DNA from: Nemertoderma westbladi
Lineage: Eukaryota; Xenacoelomorpha; Nemertodermatida; Nemertodermatidae
Reading direction: 5' to 3'
DNA length: 32,647 bases
Assembly (NCBI GenBank): GCA_032718475.1
Contig: JAUCBJ010000890.1
Span: 1 to 32,647 of the forward strand
The position numbers and the translations under genes are program-made. The notes under the pieces are model-generated. The model was not told the DNA's origin. It saw only the letters and a program-made list of their open reading frames with translations, and ran no database searches. Position 1 is the stretch's first letter, and every line of letters starts with the position of its first letter. Below, one piece after another: positions 22,059-31,964 of this stretch.

Positions 22059-24440
22059 TATAAGATTGTTATTAGTTAGCTAGTAAAGTCAAACTTTATA
22101 AAATCCCTGTACTCATTCGTCAACAGCTAAGTATGTTATAAAACTATCATATTTGTAAATAATGAATAATCCGTATTTCTTACTGTAAGAATGAAACTCA
22201 ATATATTGGTTGAATTTATGTATTTTTATATTTGAAGGATAATATGACTCAATATTTACCTACTTACGTCGAATAATTTACCTACCTACCATATTTGTAA
22301 ATACTTTAAACTCTAATATTGTTTGAAAGGTCGTTTAATACTTATTTAGTCTTACCGGAAGTGACTCAACGAACTTTATTGTTTTATATGAGAAAGTTGA
22401 TCTACCTTAATTAATTTCGTTTAATTTTAGTTAGATTGTTTATCACATTTAATTGTATGTAGCGAGTATTTGATATTGACGTAACCTTTGATTGTTGAAA
22501 GATTGTATATGCCCTTCTCCATGGAAATTTCCGAAAAAACTCAATGTTGTGTTTCTCATAGAACGATTGTTGAACTTGTACGTAATTTTAGGGAATGGTT
22601 TTGCTGCACATGCTAACTGCATATCGAAATCTTATATTTTTATCAGAGAATCATTCATATTCTGTGTGTATAACATTTATGCCTAACTCGTGTTGTATAA
22701 CACCGTGAACCTTGTTTATATGTTTCCTAGCAGCTGTTGTGGTAGTGCTGAACTCTCATTGGTAACTACCGGTGCAGGTATTCTTGCGTCCTATTGGCTG
22801 TTCTATTTTGCAGTATTACTTGTTTATATAGTCCTATGTTCATCCCATTACTCTCAGGCGTAACCTAACTACATATTAGCCTGTTGCGAGTCATTGTATC
22901 TACCGCACTCGTTATATTTCACCTTGTTGCATATATTATTGCATTATCATTATTTACTATTATTGCTTTACTATTGTTGATGAATATACAAGACGAGAGA
23001 TCAAACCAACTCGATTTCCACACAGTTATTGCTGACTGCGCCCTGTCTGTAATAGATTCGGTTCATTTTAGTGCGAGTGTGTGCGTCCATAGTACTGCAA
23101 TATTATTCCCCAAGATAATATATATATACATACATACTTTCGTGAGTGTTCCTGCTGTGCGGCAGGTACCCCAAGTCACAATCAATTGAACTATTGAATG
23201 GACTGCTGAATGGACTATTGAATTGAATGGAATTCGTGCTGGCACCAAAATATAGCTAGCTAGCAATAATAAATAATAATACATTATACTACTACTACTA
23301 GGTCGAGCGAACTCGGACAGTGGAAATGAGATCCTTCCAGGCTTCCTGATTCTACATTATACATTATATAGGCCTAATATAATACATAATGGCGTTCTAG
23401 AAAAAAATTAATTTCTTGTTATTTTTTTTACATTTTGTCTTTTGACTTTGACTTTGACTCGGTAGTGTGAACGCGACCTAAGTAATGAGTGAGTAATAAT
23501 ATAAGTGTGCATGGTGTACATGGGATATTGAATGTAGAATATGAGGTTGTGGATCTTATCTTATCAATCTTAACACATTCAAAGAGTTCATATTAAGCAA
23601 ACATATAATAATACAATATGAATGAAGTTCATACAATTAATAATACAGTATCTATTGTTGTATAATTAAGTGTGGTCTTTCCAGAGGTTGATGTATAATA
23701 TAAAGGCACATGTTCGTAATTGCAGATACCCATATACGCCACACTGCAATATAACTAACTACCCAGTAAAATATTTGTCTTACAGTTGAATAATAACGAA
23801 TTCTGCAATATATTAAATTCGATGCACATCTGCGCTCAAACCATTCTACTTTTAAACTGTGTAGGCTTTACTGTGAACTGAACAGCTCTCTTCAACCAAC
23901 CCACAATGTATAATTAATACCTATCTATCTGATTGAAGGTTGCACAAAAATTAAAGGAATTGAAAAATTATAAATTGAACAATTATTACAATTAGTATTA
24001 TAGTTAAATTATTGTTATAGTTATTTATTATACTAAAATTATAGTCTACAGTTTAGAATTTAGAGATTAATATATTTTTAATACCTCCTAATTGAACTAG
24101 AATACTTTTTCAATCTATCTTATTGTATATCTATATCATATAAATATAAAACAATAATTAAAATACATCATTTGTAGATGGCACTATAAAAGGGCTGTAT
24201 CAAAAGGTTACCCTATGAAACATTATCGATTGAAACAGAGAGCACGTCGTAATTGCTAAAAGTAAATATGAAGTAAACTGGTTTGGTTGTTAGGCTAGGG
24301 ATTTCAATCAAATTCGGGTGATGGTTTTCATGGATATTTCCAGTGCAGTTCCCCAGAAATATACTCTCCAGAGGAAACCAGATGTATAACAGCCCTGCTA
24401 TATTCATAATTAATTAAACGAATCTTTCCTCTATGCGCTG
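22059..24440. other. No recognisable gene; possible LTR remains
   Basis: AT-rich. Contains ATTGGC near 22793 and a TATATA box near 22826, which together look like an LTR promoter, but the sequence does not match the region 5' of gag apart from the 42-bp motif at 23138-23179. A good TATAAAAGGGC box lies near 24185, upstream of the Penelope-like relic. Confidence 0.35.
23138..23179 (+). repeat. 42-bp dispersed motif with CCTGC-GCAGG hairpin, copy 2
   Basis: Second copy of 16347-16388 (39 of 42 positions). It is immediately preceded by an AT-rich TATATATACATACATA run. Confidence 0.7.
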
Positions 24441-24449
24441 TCAGAGATC

Positions 24450-25600
24450 AAGCGATTAGCACTAACGCGAGGTTACTTTTCTCCCTCCCACCAAATAAAC
24501 TCGACCTGAGGATTATCTCCCGCCTTTCGAACGGTTGTTTAATGATGTTCGAAGAGAACCTAATAATTTGGATAAATAACTTTTCCGAACTCGCCTTAAA
24601 GATATCGCACTTTCCGCTTATACGAGACATAGTATATCGAGATATTTATTTATATAGAGATATAGTATATAAGACTAGCAGACTATCAGACTAGCAGACT
24701 ATAGTATATAGCTAATGATACATTTTCTTTCGATCAAGAAATTGTTCACTTAAAATTAATAAAAAAGTTTATATGATTAGTTATGATATAAAATTGCTTT
24801 ACACAAATATTCCGGATTTGATATTCCTGGACAAGAAAATAGCAATATTTCTGATGTTCATTAATAACATTTTTTCATTTAACAATAATTTAGATGGACT
24901 TGCTATGGGTTCCCCACGTTGTGCTGTTGTTGCTAACGCCTTCCCTTCCTGCCATGAAGTCCGCTGGTTAGATAAATGTTTAAAGAATTGTTTAAACCCC
25001 TTTTCTACCGTTCGTATATATATGGACGATACTTTCGTCATTTTTGAAACTTTTAATAAACCTAAAAACTTTATGGATTATATAAATCACCAACCCCACA
25101 TATTAAATTTACTATGTGGGAAAGTTTCCGTTTTGAAACATCAGTATACCGTAAGCCGATTAGTAGAGGCTTATATACAAACTATCATAGTTTTATTCCC
25201 TTCCAAAATAAATTCGGTTTAATATTAACCCTTTTTTCTCGAATTTTTAGAATATCTTAGTACATTGTCTTAGAGATACCTTACATACGAATGTCTATCC
25301 ATCCATTGCCGTTTATTGATAGTGCTTTAAGAATCGTTCTTTCTGGAATATTCTAACCTCATGATACTAATATTTATACTAATAGTTCAGACAAGCGTAC
25401 GATAAACCTTATTTTACCCTTTACTAGTTCACACGGTTTTATAGTTAAAGCGAGATTAATTAAACTTTTCCGATCTTCATTTTCTTGTAATATTGAACTG
25501 AAAGTTATTTTCATGCCTTCCTACCGCTTACTGTCAATTATTGCATTGATAATGGTAAATGATTTTCTACCGAAACGTCTTCAGTTTTATATTATCGACT
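24450..25600 (+). pseudogene. Penelope-like element reverse transcriptase, decayed
   Basis: The frame at 24773-25222 has SYDIKLLYTNIP (motif A), DGLAMGSPRCAVVANAF (motif B), and IYMDDTFVIFETFNKPKNFM with the YxDD catalytic pair (motif C), plus the DYINHQPHILN block. After a frame change it reads ETSVYRKPISRGLYTNYHSF, the signature block after the palm in Penelope-like RTs. The reading LPFTSSHGFIVKARLIKLFR then LKVIF lies at about 25415-25520. A weaker upstream reading (24470-24630, NKLDLRIISRLSNG...) may be the N-terminal linker. No GIY-YIG endonuclease is visible downstream. Frameshifts and stops show it is inactive. Confidence 0.85.
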
Positions 25601-25753
25601 ATTAAACTATAACTAATATGTTTAAACTAAAGATTTTTTCGCTGGCCTTAATTTCCTTTTAATGTACATTACAAACAAATCTGAAACTAACAAGCTGACT
25701 CTGAAAACAAACAATTACATTTACACTACAATACTACTCTATCCGTCAGACCC

Positions 25754-27297
25754 TGGAACCTAAAAAAATTCGAAATTTTCGAATTTTTTGTATTATTTTT
25801 CATATTTTTGAAAAAAATGTCAAAAATTTGGGATTTTTTCCTAAAATACAAAGAATGATGATGAGTTAACTATGCTATTAGAGGTTCCAGTTAAGCGCCA
25901 CACCGCCATGGATCACGTGTCAAAATTTCAAGAAATTTCATCGAGCCGTTCTCGAGATAATGGGGCATTTGTAACGAAAATAACATGAAAAATTGAAGTA
26001 GGAGAAAAATGCATTCAAAGTTTTCAAACCTTCCCGCCAATTTTTATAAATGGGAGAATTTTCATGCATACCATTATTGTCAAATTTTGAAAGGACATTT
26101 TTTCTAACAAAAATTAAAACTTTCGCTATGGGCTTTTCTTGTTCCGTGATTTCACTTCCGATGTTAGTTTTCACGATTGACGGATTCTAGTCTGTCTGTC
26201 CGTCTGTCTGTCTTTTGGTTTGTCCGTCAAAATATAAAAAAGCATACAACACTCAAATAAAATTTTCTTATGGGGTTTTCCTGGTCTGTGACTCCATTTC
26301 CAAAGTCAGTTTTCACGATTGACGGATTCTAATATGTCTGTCCGTCCATTCTGTCTGTCTTTTGGTCCGTCCGTCATAATTTAAAAAAGCACACAACAAC
26401 TAAATAAAATTTTGTTATGGGGTTATTCTGGTCTGTGATTTCATTTCCAATGTCAGTTTTCACTATGGATGGATTCTAGTATGTCTGTCCGGTCCGTCCA
26501 TTCTGTCTGTCTTTTGGTGTGTCCGTCAAATTTAAAAAAGCACACAACACCTAAATAAAATTTTGCTATGGGGTTTTCCCGGTCTGTGATGTCATTTCCT
26601 ATGTCTGTTTTCACTATTAATGGATTCTAGTATGTCTCTCCGTCAATTCTGTCTGTCATTTGGTCTGTCCTTGACGGACAGACCAAATGACAGACAGACA
26701 GGCGGACAGACAGGACGAATAATCCGTAAATCCTAGAAACTGATACCAGAAACGAAATCACAGACCAGAAAAACCCCATAGCAAAATTTTTAGTTAGGTC
26801 TGGTGTATTTTTTATATTTTGACAGACAGACTAAAAAGACCGACAGACGGACAGATAGGACTAGACTCCATAAATTGTAGAAACTGATACCAGAAACGAT
26901 ATTACAGACCAGAAAAACCCAATAGCAATATCTTTAGTTAGGTCTGGTGTATTTTTTTATATTTTGACAGACAGACTAAAAAGACAGACAGACAGACAGA
27001 CGGACAGATAGGACTAGACTCAATAAATTTTAGAAACTGATACCATAAATGAATCTCAGAACAGGAAAACCCCATAGCCAAAAGTTTTAGCTCAATGTAG
27101 TGAGATTTTTTACACTGTATTTTCACAAACAGACAAAAAACAGACTAACCGACAAACAGACAGAGTTTCAAGCGGTTTGGTCTCATGATATGGTTTTAAA
27201 GTGTCAATATCCATAATCTACGGAAAATTGTGTTCTTAAACAACTAAAAAAAAAAAATCTCAAAAATTTTATTTTTTTGAAAATTTTAAGGGTTCCA
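25754..27297. mobile_element. Large foldback element made of ~145-bp units
   Basis: The ends are inverted: TGGAACC at 25754-25760 and GGTTCCA at 27291-27297, each followed inward by A/T-rich AAAATTTTC-like sequence. The left half holds four tandem units marked by GGATTCTAG at about 26182, 26324, 26471 and 26622. The right half holds about three inverted units. The symmetry centre is a perfect hairpin at 26649-26697 (22-bp arms, 5-bp loop). Each unit includes a (CTGT/CCGT)n tract and a TATGGGGTTTTCCTGGTCTG-like block. No coding capacity. The right end abuts the integrase/HECT element at 27299. Confidence 0.8.
26649..26697. repeat. Perfect central hairpin of the foldback
   Basis: Arms 26649-26670 and 26676-26697 are exact reverse complements around TTGAC. 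This is the point where unit orientation flips. Confidence 0.9.
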
Positions 27298-27298
27298 T

Positions 27299-27930
27299 CT
27301 ACGGTGGCTGAATGTGGCCAATTTAATTAATTTTAAAATGGGAAATATAAAAGGAAATTAATGAAATATAATTCCTTAAAACAGGAATTAATCAAATATA
27401 ATTCAACCCAAAACAGGAATTAATCAAATATAATTCAACCCAAAACAGGAATTAATCAAATATAATTCAACCCAAAACAGGAATTAATCAAATATAATTC
27501 AACCTAAAACAGGAATTAATCAAATATAATTCAACCCAAAACAGGAATTAATCAAATATAATTCAACCCAAAACAGGAATTAATCAAATATAATTCAACC
27601 CAAAACAGGAATTAATCAAATATAATTCAACCCAAAACAGGAATTAATCAAATATAATTCACCCCAAAACAGGAATTAATCAAATATAATTCAATCATTT
27701 TGGAGGGAAATTTAAAATATTGTCTCAGTGCAGTGCAGCAAATTGTCATTCCCTTTTCAGTCTATCAGTGCAGTACTGCAGTACCGGTTGCCCGTAGCTC
27801 TGTAAGCTTAGTTCTGTGGTTAGTTGTTAATCATTTAATCACTACTGAATACCGATCTACAGCCAACCCGGCAGCTTTCTTTTACCAATCTTCAGAAAGA
27901 TCGGTAATACCGTAGGATTAGTTAGTTCAG
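27299..27930 (+). repeat. Left terminal inverted repeat
   Basis: Order: 79-bp unique tip, ten 32-bp units, then about 230 bp of unique sequence ending ATTAGTTAGTTCAG. It pairs with 31965-32645. The tip, array and first ~110 bp of inner sequence are essentially identical between arms. Further in, substitutions and a ~17-bp length difference appear (around 27830-27860). Confidence 0.9.
27378..27697 (+). repeat. Left 32-bp tandem array, 10 units
   Basis: Each unit starts AAAACAGGAATTAATCAAAT and ends ATAATTCAACCC. One unit ends in CCT instead of CCC (between units 4 and 5), and the ninth ends in CACCCC. The tenth runs into the inner arm. Iterated sites like this could be binding sites for the transposase or a spacing device. 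Confidence 0.95.
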
Positions 27931-28206
27931 TAGTTTTAAAGGCTTATGGAACTATGAACTGTAGCATCGGCACTGATAGAGATGCTTGGCTCAGCGCAAT
28001 TTCTAAATTCCGGCATCTGGTGAAGGATTTCTTACTACCAGTGTAGCTTTTGCACAAGCCGCAATAAAACTTTTAAATAGGCTGGGCTGCTGGGTAGCAG
28101 GTGGTAGTCCTACGACGCCTACCGGTATAGTACTGTAGTAGCAGTAGATGTAGGGTGTTAGGGTATTCTATTGATATTGGCCCAATTGATTTAATTACGA
28201 ATTATA

Positions 28207-29379
28207 ATGCCCCAAGATTTTGAACTAGAATCACTTTTGGATCACTACTATTGGTTGGGGTACACACACAGCGAGATTTCAACATTGATGGATAGAAATG
28301 AAGGAATTCAAATATCAGTACGAACAATACGAAGACGTTTAAATTCTACTGAGCATCGTAAGGTTTTTGACCCAAGACAATTTGATGCGGTAGTTACGGC
28401 TTTAGAATTAGAGTCAATCAATAGGAAAACGGCTGGATATAGGCAATTACAGTATATTTTAATGGACGAGTACAAGCTTTTTGCGCCAAGGAAATTAATA
28501 GCTGCAGTAATAAGTATCATTGATTCAGTTGGTAGACAGTGCAGAATTGGGTCCAGATTAATTCGTAGAACCTATTTTTCCCAGGGCCCAAATTTTTTGC
28601 TTCATGTCGACGGATGGGATAAGCTAAAGCCCTTTGGCTTAACTGTACACGGCGCTATAGATGGTTTCAGTAGGAAGCTAATGTGGTTGAAAGCCAGCAG
28701 AACAAATAATGATCCATTTGTTACGGCACAATACTACTTAGACATGGTTGATGAAATTGGTGGCGTTCCTCACATTGTTAGATGCGATAGAGGTACTGAA
28801 AATGTGAATATTGAAACAATTCATCGATACCTACGACTTTGTGAAGAAAACTCTTTCATGACTACAACCAATTCAAATGTACCATTCATTTATGGTAAAA
28901 GTACGCGTAATCAACGCATAGAATCGTTCTGGTCCAAATTCCCAGTTTTAGGTATGTCAGAATGGATTTCTCATTTTACAGAATTGGAGCTAAGTGGAGA
29001 GGTAGACCTATCATTAACTCTGAATAAAGAAATCATTCGATATGTTTACTTAGATTTTCTCCAAGAAGTTCTGGACGGAATTCGAGTTCGCTGGAACAGT
29101 CATCGTCTTCGTCGCAGCGGATTAGCGGCCCCACCGGGAAAACCGGACCTACTTTATCTTCAAGAGCCAAACTTCGTACACAACGTTATACAAAGCGATA
29201 AGGAATTGATGAGACCTTTGGCGATTGCTAAACCAAAATGCAGTTATTTGATAGGAAATCTATTTAAAGACTACATTAATCTCGCTGGCCATGCAATAAA
29301 CCTTCCTAATGATTGCCATTCATTGCAAGACTGCCGTAGAACTATGTTGTATTTACTTCATGATGGGTTTGAACATTGA
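28207..29379 (+). CDS. DDE integrase/transposase, IS3-like layout
   Basis: An intact 390-aa ORF with an ATG at 28207. Residues 8-46 form a helix-turn-helix-like DNA-binding segment (GYTHSEISTLM...VRTIRRRL). Residues 74-112 (KTAGYRQLQYIL...) resemble the HTH_21 linker of IS3-family transposases. The catalytic core has D135 in HVDGWDKLKPFG, D194 in VRCDRGTEN and E239 in NQRIESFW, spacing D-x58-D-x44-E. Residues 150-165 (IDGFSRKLMWL) match the rve integrase fold. There is no zinc-binding HHCC domain or chromodomain, unlike retroviral or gypsy integrases. The C-terminal 150 aa are undefined. It presumably cuts and joins the inverted-repeat ends in the nucleus. It converges on the HECT gene. Similar integrase-core proteins occur in many animal genomes; the family name is from memory. 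Confidence 0.88.
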   Translation: MPQDFELESLLDHYYWLGYTHSEISTLMDRNEGIQISVRTIRRRLNSTEHRKVFDPRQFDAVVTALELESINRKTAGYRQLQYILMDEYKLFAPRKLIAAVISIIDSVGRQCRIGSRLIRRTYFSQGPNFLLHVDGWDKLKPFGLTVHGAIDGFSRKLMWLKASRTNNDPFVTAQYYLDMVDEIGGVPHIVRCDRGTENVNIETIHRYLRLCEENSFMTTTNSNVPFIYGKSTRNQRIESFWSKFPVLGMSEWISHFTELELSGEVDLSLTLNKEIIRYVYLDFLQEVLDGIRVRWNSHRLRRSGLAAPPGKPDLLYLQEPNFVHNVIQSDKELMRPLAIAKPKCSYLIGNLFKDYINLAGHAINLPNDCHSLQDCRRTMLYLLHDGFEH

Positions 29380-29566
29380 ACAGCTGTAGCCTGAAGGTTA
29401 TAATTAACTATTATAACCAGATTATCTAAGATTCCTGTTATGTTATGGAACCGCCCTCAAATATACAAATATCAATGATAAGTTCATATTATTTGTTATA
29501 TACAATCATTCAAACATGTTAACTATAGATTATACCAAATGAAATGAAATGAAAGCTGCATTATTA

Positions 29567-29572
29567 TTTATT
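29567..29572 (-). promoter_or_regulatory. AATAAA polyadenylation signal for the HECT-type gene
   Basis: AATAAA on the minus strand, about 140 bp beyond the stop codon of the minus-strand gene at 29709. It is the first full signal I see in that direction. Confidence 0.5.
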
Positions 29573-29708
29573 GCATGGTCTTATCATTACTTATTTACAA
29601 AAGTATCAACAATTAGCTAAATGTAAAAACTTGACTAAAACGTAAACCTAAAACGTATTAAAAAGTATTATAGCTTGAGTTTTTACTTGAGTTTTAAAAC
29701 TTGATTTT

Positions 29709-31879
29709 TTACTGCGTTGTAAATGTTGTCACCATAGATAAAGTGTGAGACATTCTATTTTTAAATAGTTCATAACTTGTAAGTATGGGTAAACTAATAG
29801 TATTTGAACAGGTATTTGCATGCGGTAGTCCAACAGTAAACGGGTTATCCTGTTCCTCTGGGTGAAGGAAAGTAACTGATGGCGTGGGATCGAATCCCAG
29901 CGGTGGGATCTCGTCAGCTCCTGTTACAAACGTGAGGACATCACTGAGTCCAATTATATCAGCTGATTCGGGAATCGTTATCTTTTCTAAATAAAAAAAT
30001 ATATAGTTAATTATAATAAATACGCCCTCAATATATATGTAATAATATAATAATAATAATATAATTATTATTATTATTATATTATATTGTATATTATATA
30101 TCAAAAGCAAACAGCACAAATTTGATTTATTTTAATATTTATTAATATATTTAATATTTATTCTATTATTAATTATTATATAATGATAACATTAGGGATG
30201 TCCCGGAATCGATATTTTGATTCCGGCCGGAACCGGAACCGGAATTCAACATGCCGGAATATTCCGGCCGGAACCGGAATTTTCTATAATTAGTGAAATA
30301 CACTAAATGACCCAAGAAACTTTATACATTTTTTGTGAAACAAATGTTTTTTTTAAATTTCTACAGCTAAGTTTGTTAATAATTATGTAAGATATCATAT
30401 GAGCAGCCTTGAAGTAAGTATTGTTAATTACACCTGAAAGTTTAAAATTACAACACATTAGTATACAATGGCCGATTTTGTAATACTATAATTTATTACA
30501 AATATAGTATATTTATTTATTTGATCATGGATTTAACAACCCTAAATAACATACTATTGTAATCCAGATTCAGTAACTTAGATGTTTCTCCTCCGATAAA
30601 GATTGGTAGCCCACTTATTTGGCGCATTGCTAAACGCATAAATTCTCTTTGAGGTCCCCCGGCGTCGATTCCTTCTTCACCTGCAAACTTTACGTCCAAA
30701 GTATACCATGGATTGAATTTCGGACGGGCAAAAGCGCGGAAACCACCATCTAGTACATCATCCCTTGTAACATTTACAATGTTTTTATATTCAGCAGATT
30801 CAATACGGTTCTCAAGTCGTTCCAGAATGTTTGTCAAACTATCGCTACAACAGAATAAATTAATGAAATTACATTAATGTTAATAAAACCAAATTAAATA
30901 AATAAATCGAAAACTGGGCAAGAATATCGAAGCACTATAAATAAACATCGCAATGCAAATAACTAAACTTATTATAAAGTAATCCTTACCTTAATGGTAT
31001 GTCATTCATTTGCGGAGTTGGTAAAGACGATGGTGTCTCTGGGTTCCAATCTACAGTGCCATTTGGAATAGGATAGGCAGTATTATCATCAGTACCAAGT
31101 GACTCGTTTGGAGGGATCTCCGAACTAATAGAGATAACATCAATATCAGACGAGACAACATTTTCGTTTATGTGTATATCTAAAGCTGTGTCCTCTTTAG
31201 ACATAGCAGTACCCAATATACATAAATGTGGAATTCCAACCACGCATTTATCTTTGATATAATCCATGATAGTATGGTATGTTTCGATAGATTCATCGCA
31301 AGCATCATGTATGGTAAATTCGTAATCAGCGCGTTTATTTGGTTTGCCATTCTTCTTTAATATAGGACTTACCCCTCCAGCATCACAAAATAGTTTATCA
31401 AGAACTTCACCTTTCACATTATCCAACCCTTCCTCAACGTTGGTGTATAATTTGACTTTATTTGATGCGCCAAGAGGCTTTTTAAGTAAAACTTTGCTTC
31501 GGCCACGTCCAGCGTAATCGAATTTAATCGTGAAGTTAACAACTCTGCTGTTCTCGCGTGGTCGACCACGGCCTACATGACGACGTGTAGCAGCCGCTCG
31601 AGATGCTATAGCCCTTCGACTATTACTATTCCCAAATGTAACTGATGCTGATTGTCTTCGTTGAGTATCAGTGTGAGTACCGTCATTACCAGTTTCAGGT
31701 CTACCATCTGCAGAAATCATCCTATTGCTGCCAGTGGGAGTACCGGCACTGGTACGTGATGGAGTCCATGACGGTGACCCAATACGACCACTTATCTCGT
31801 TTAATCTATTGTTAATTCGATGGCGCAGTTCAGCCAGTTCTGATCGAGATAAGTCAGGTGTATTGTCCTCGTCATCCAT
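29709..31879 (-). CDS. HECT E3 ubiquitin ligase-like gene, three exons
   Basis: Exon 1 is 31879-30990, from an ATG at 31879, ending AAG|GTAAGG. Exon 2 is 30844-30555, between a TTGTAG acceptor and a GTATGT donor. Exon 3 is 29986-29709, after an ATTTAG acceptor. Phases agree across both junctions, giving about 485 aa. Exon 1 encodes a disordered S/T/R-rich N-terminus, a basic RGRPRE stretch and an unknown domain. Exon 2 encodes the start of the HECT N-lobe (FNPWYTLDVKFAGEEGIDAG, GPQREFMRLAMRQI). Exon 3 encodes the C-lobe end (LTFVTGADEIPPLGFDP, LPHANTC, ISLPILTSYELFKNRM) with the thioester Cys at 29808-29810. About 150-200 residues of the middle HECT domain are missing, so ligase activity is doubtful. 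The gene converges on the integrase. HECT ligases transfer ubiquitin to substrates via this Cys; a G2E3-like relationship is likely. Confidence 0.82.
30000..30185. repeat. AT-only low-complexity stretch in HECT intron 2
   Basis: Runs of ATA, AAT and TTATTA, including an ATAATAATAATA / TATTATTATTAT inverted pair near 30045-30080. It gives a spurious poly-Ile open frame on the minus strand directly upstream of exon 3. Confidence 0.85.
30192..30282. mobile_element. hAT-like short inverted-repeat fragment in HECT intron 2
   Basis: Begins TAGGGATGTCCCGGAATCGA, followed by two blocks of ATTCCGGCCGGAACCGGAA in a palindromic layout. GC-rich against very AT-rich surroundings. TAGGGRTG...CCGGAAT starts are typical of hAT-derived ends in animals (from memory). 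It may be a solo end or a short MITE; no 8-bp duplication was confirmed. Confidence 0.55.
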
Positions 31880-31964
31880 TTTCAATAGACTATGCCTGCC
31901 TATAGGCCTACTTCATATGTCTTACCTGCAGTACAGTACAGTTCTATATTATACAACTACGGAA

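Noticed and set aside
16347-23179. Clear LTR pair around the BEL/Pao element
   Set aside because: Outside the 42-bp motif I found no matching long direct repeats. TG...CA ends and a primer-binding site could not be fixed (TGGCGAATTCTG near 16955 is only a guess).
22884-23189. Hydrophobic 101-codon frame resembling a membrane protein
   Set aside because: Hydrophobicity follows from T-rich sequence. It runs into a TATATACATA repeat and the 42-bp motif, with no family match.
27378-27697. CRISPR-like array of 32-bp repeats
   Set aside because: The units are contiguous tandem copies with no spacers, mirrored in the other arm, in eukaryotic sequence.
28207-29379. Retroviral or gypsy-type integrase gene
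   Set aside because: No HHCC zinc domain, no RT or protease nearby in the same element, and the ends are inverted repeats rather than LTRs.
29983-30119. Poly-Ile N-terminus on the minus-strand 136-codon frame
   Set aside because: This is AT-only intron sequence read through upstream of exon 3. The ATTTAG acceptor at 29987 marks where coding begins.
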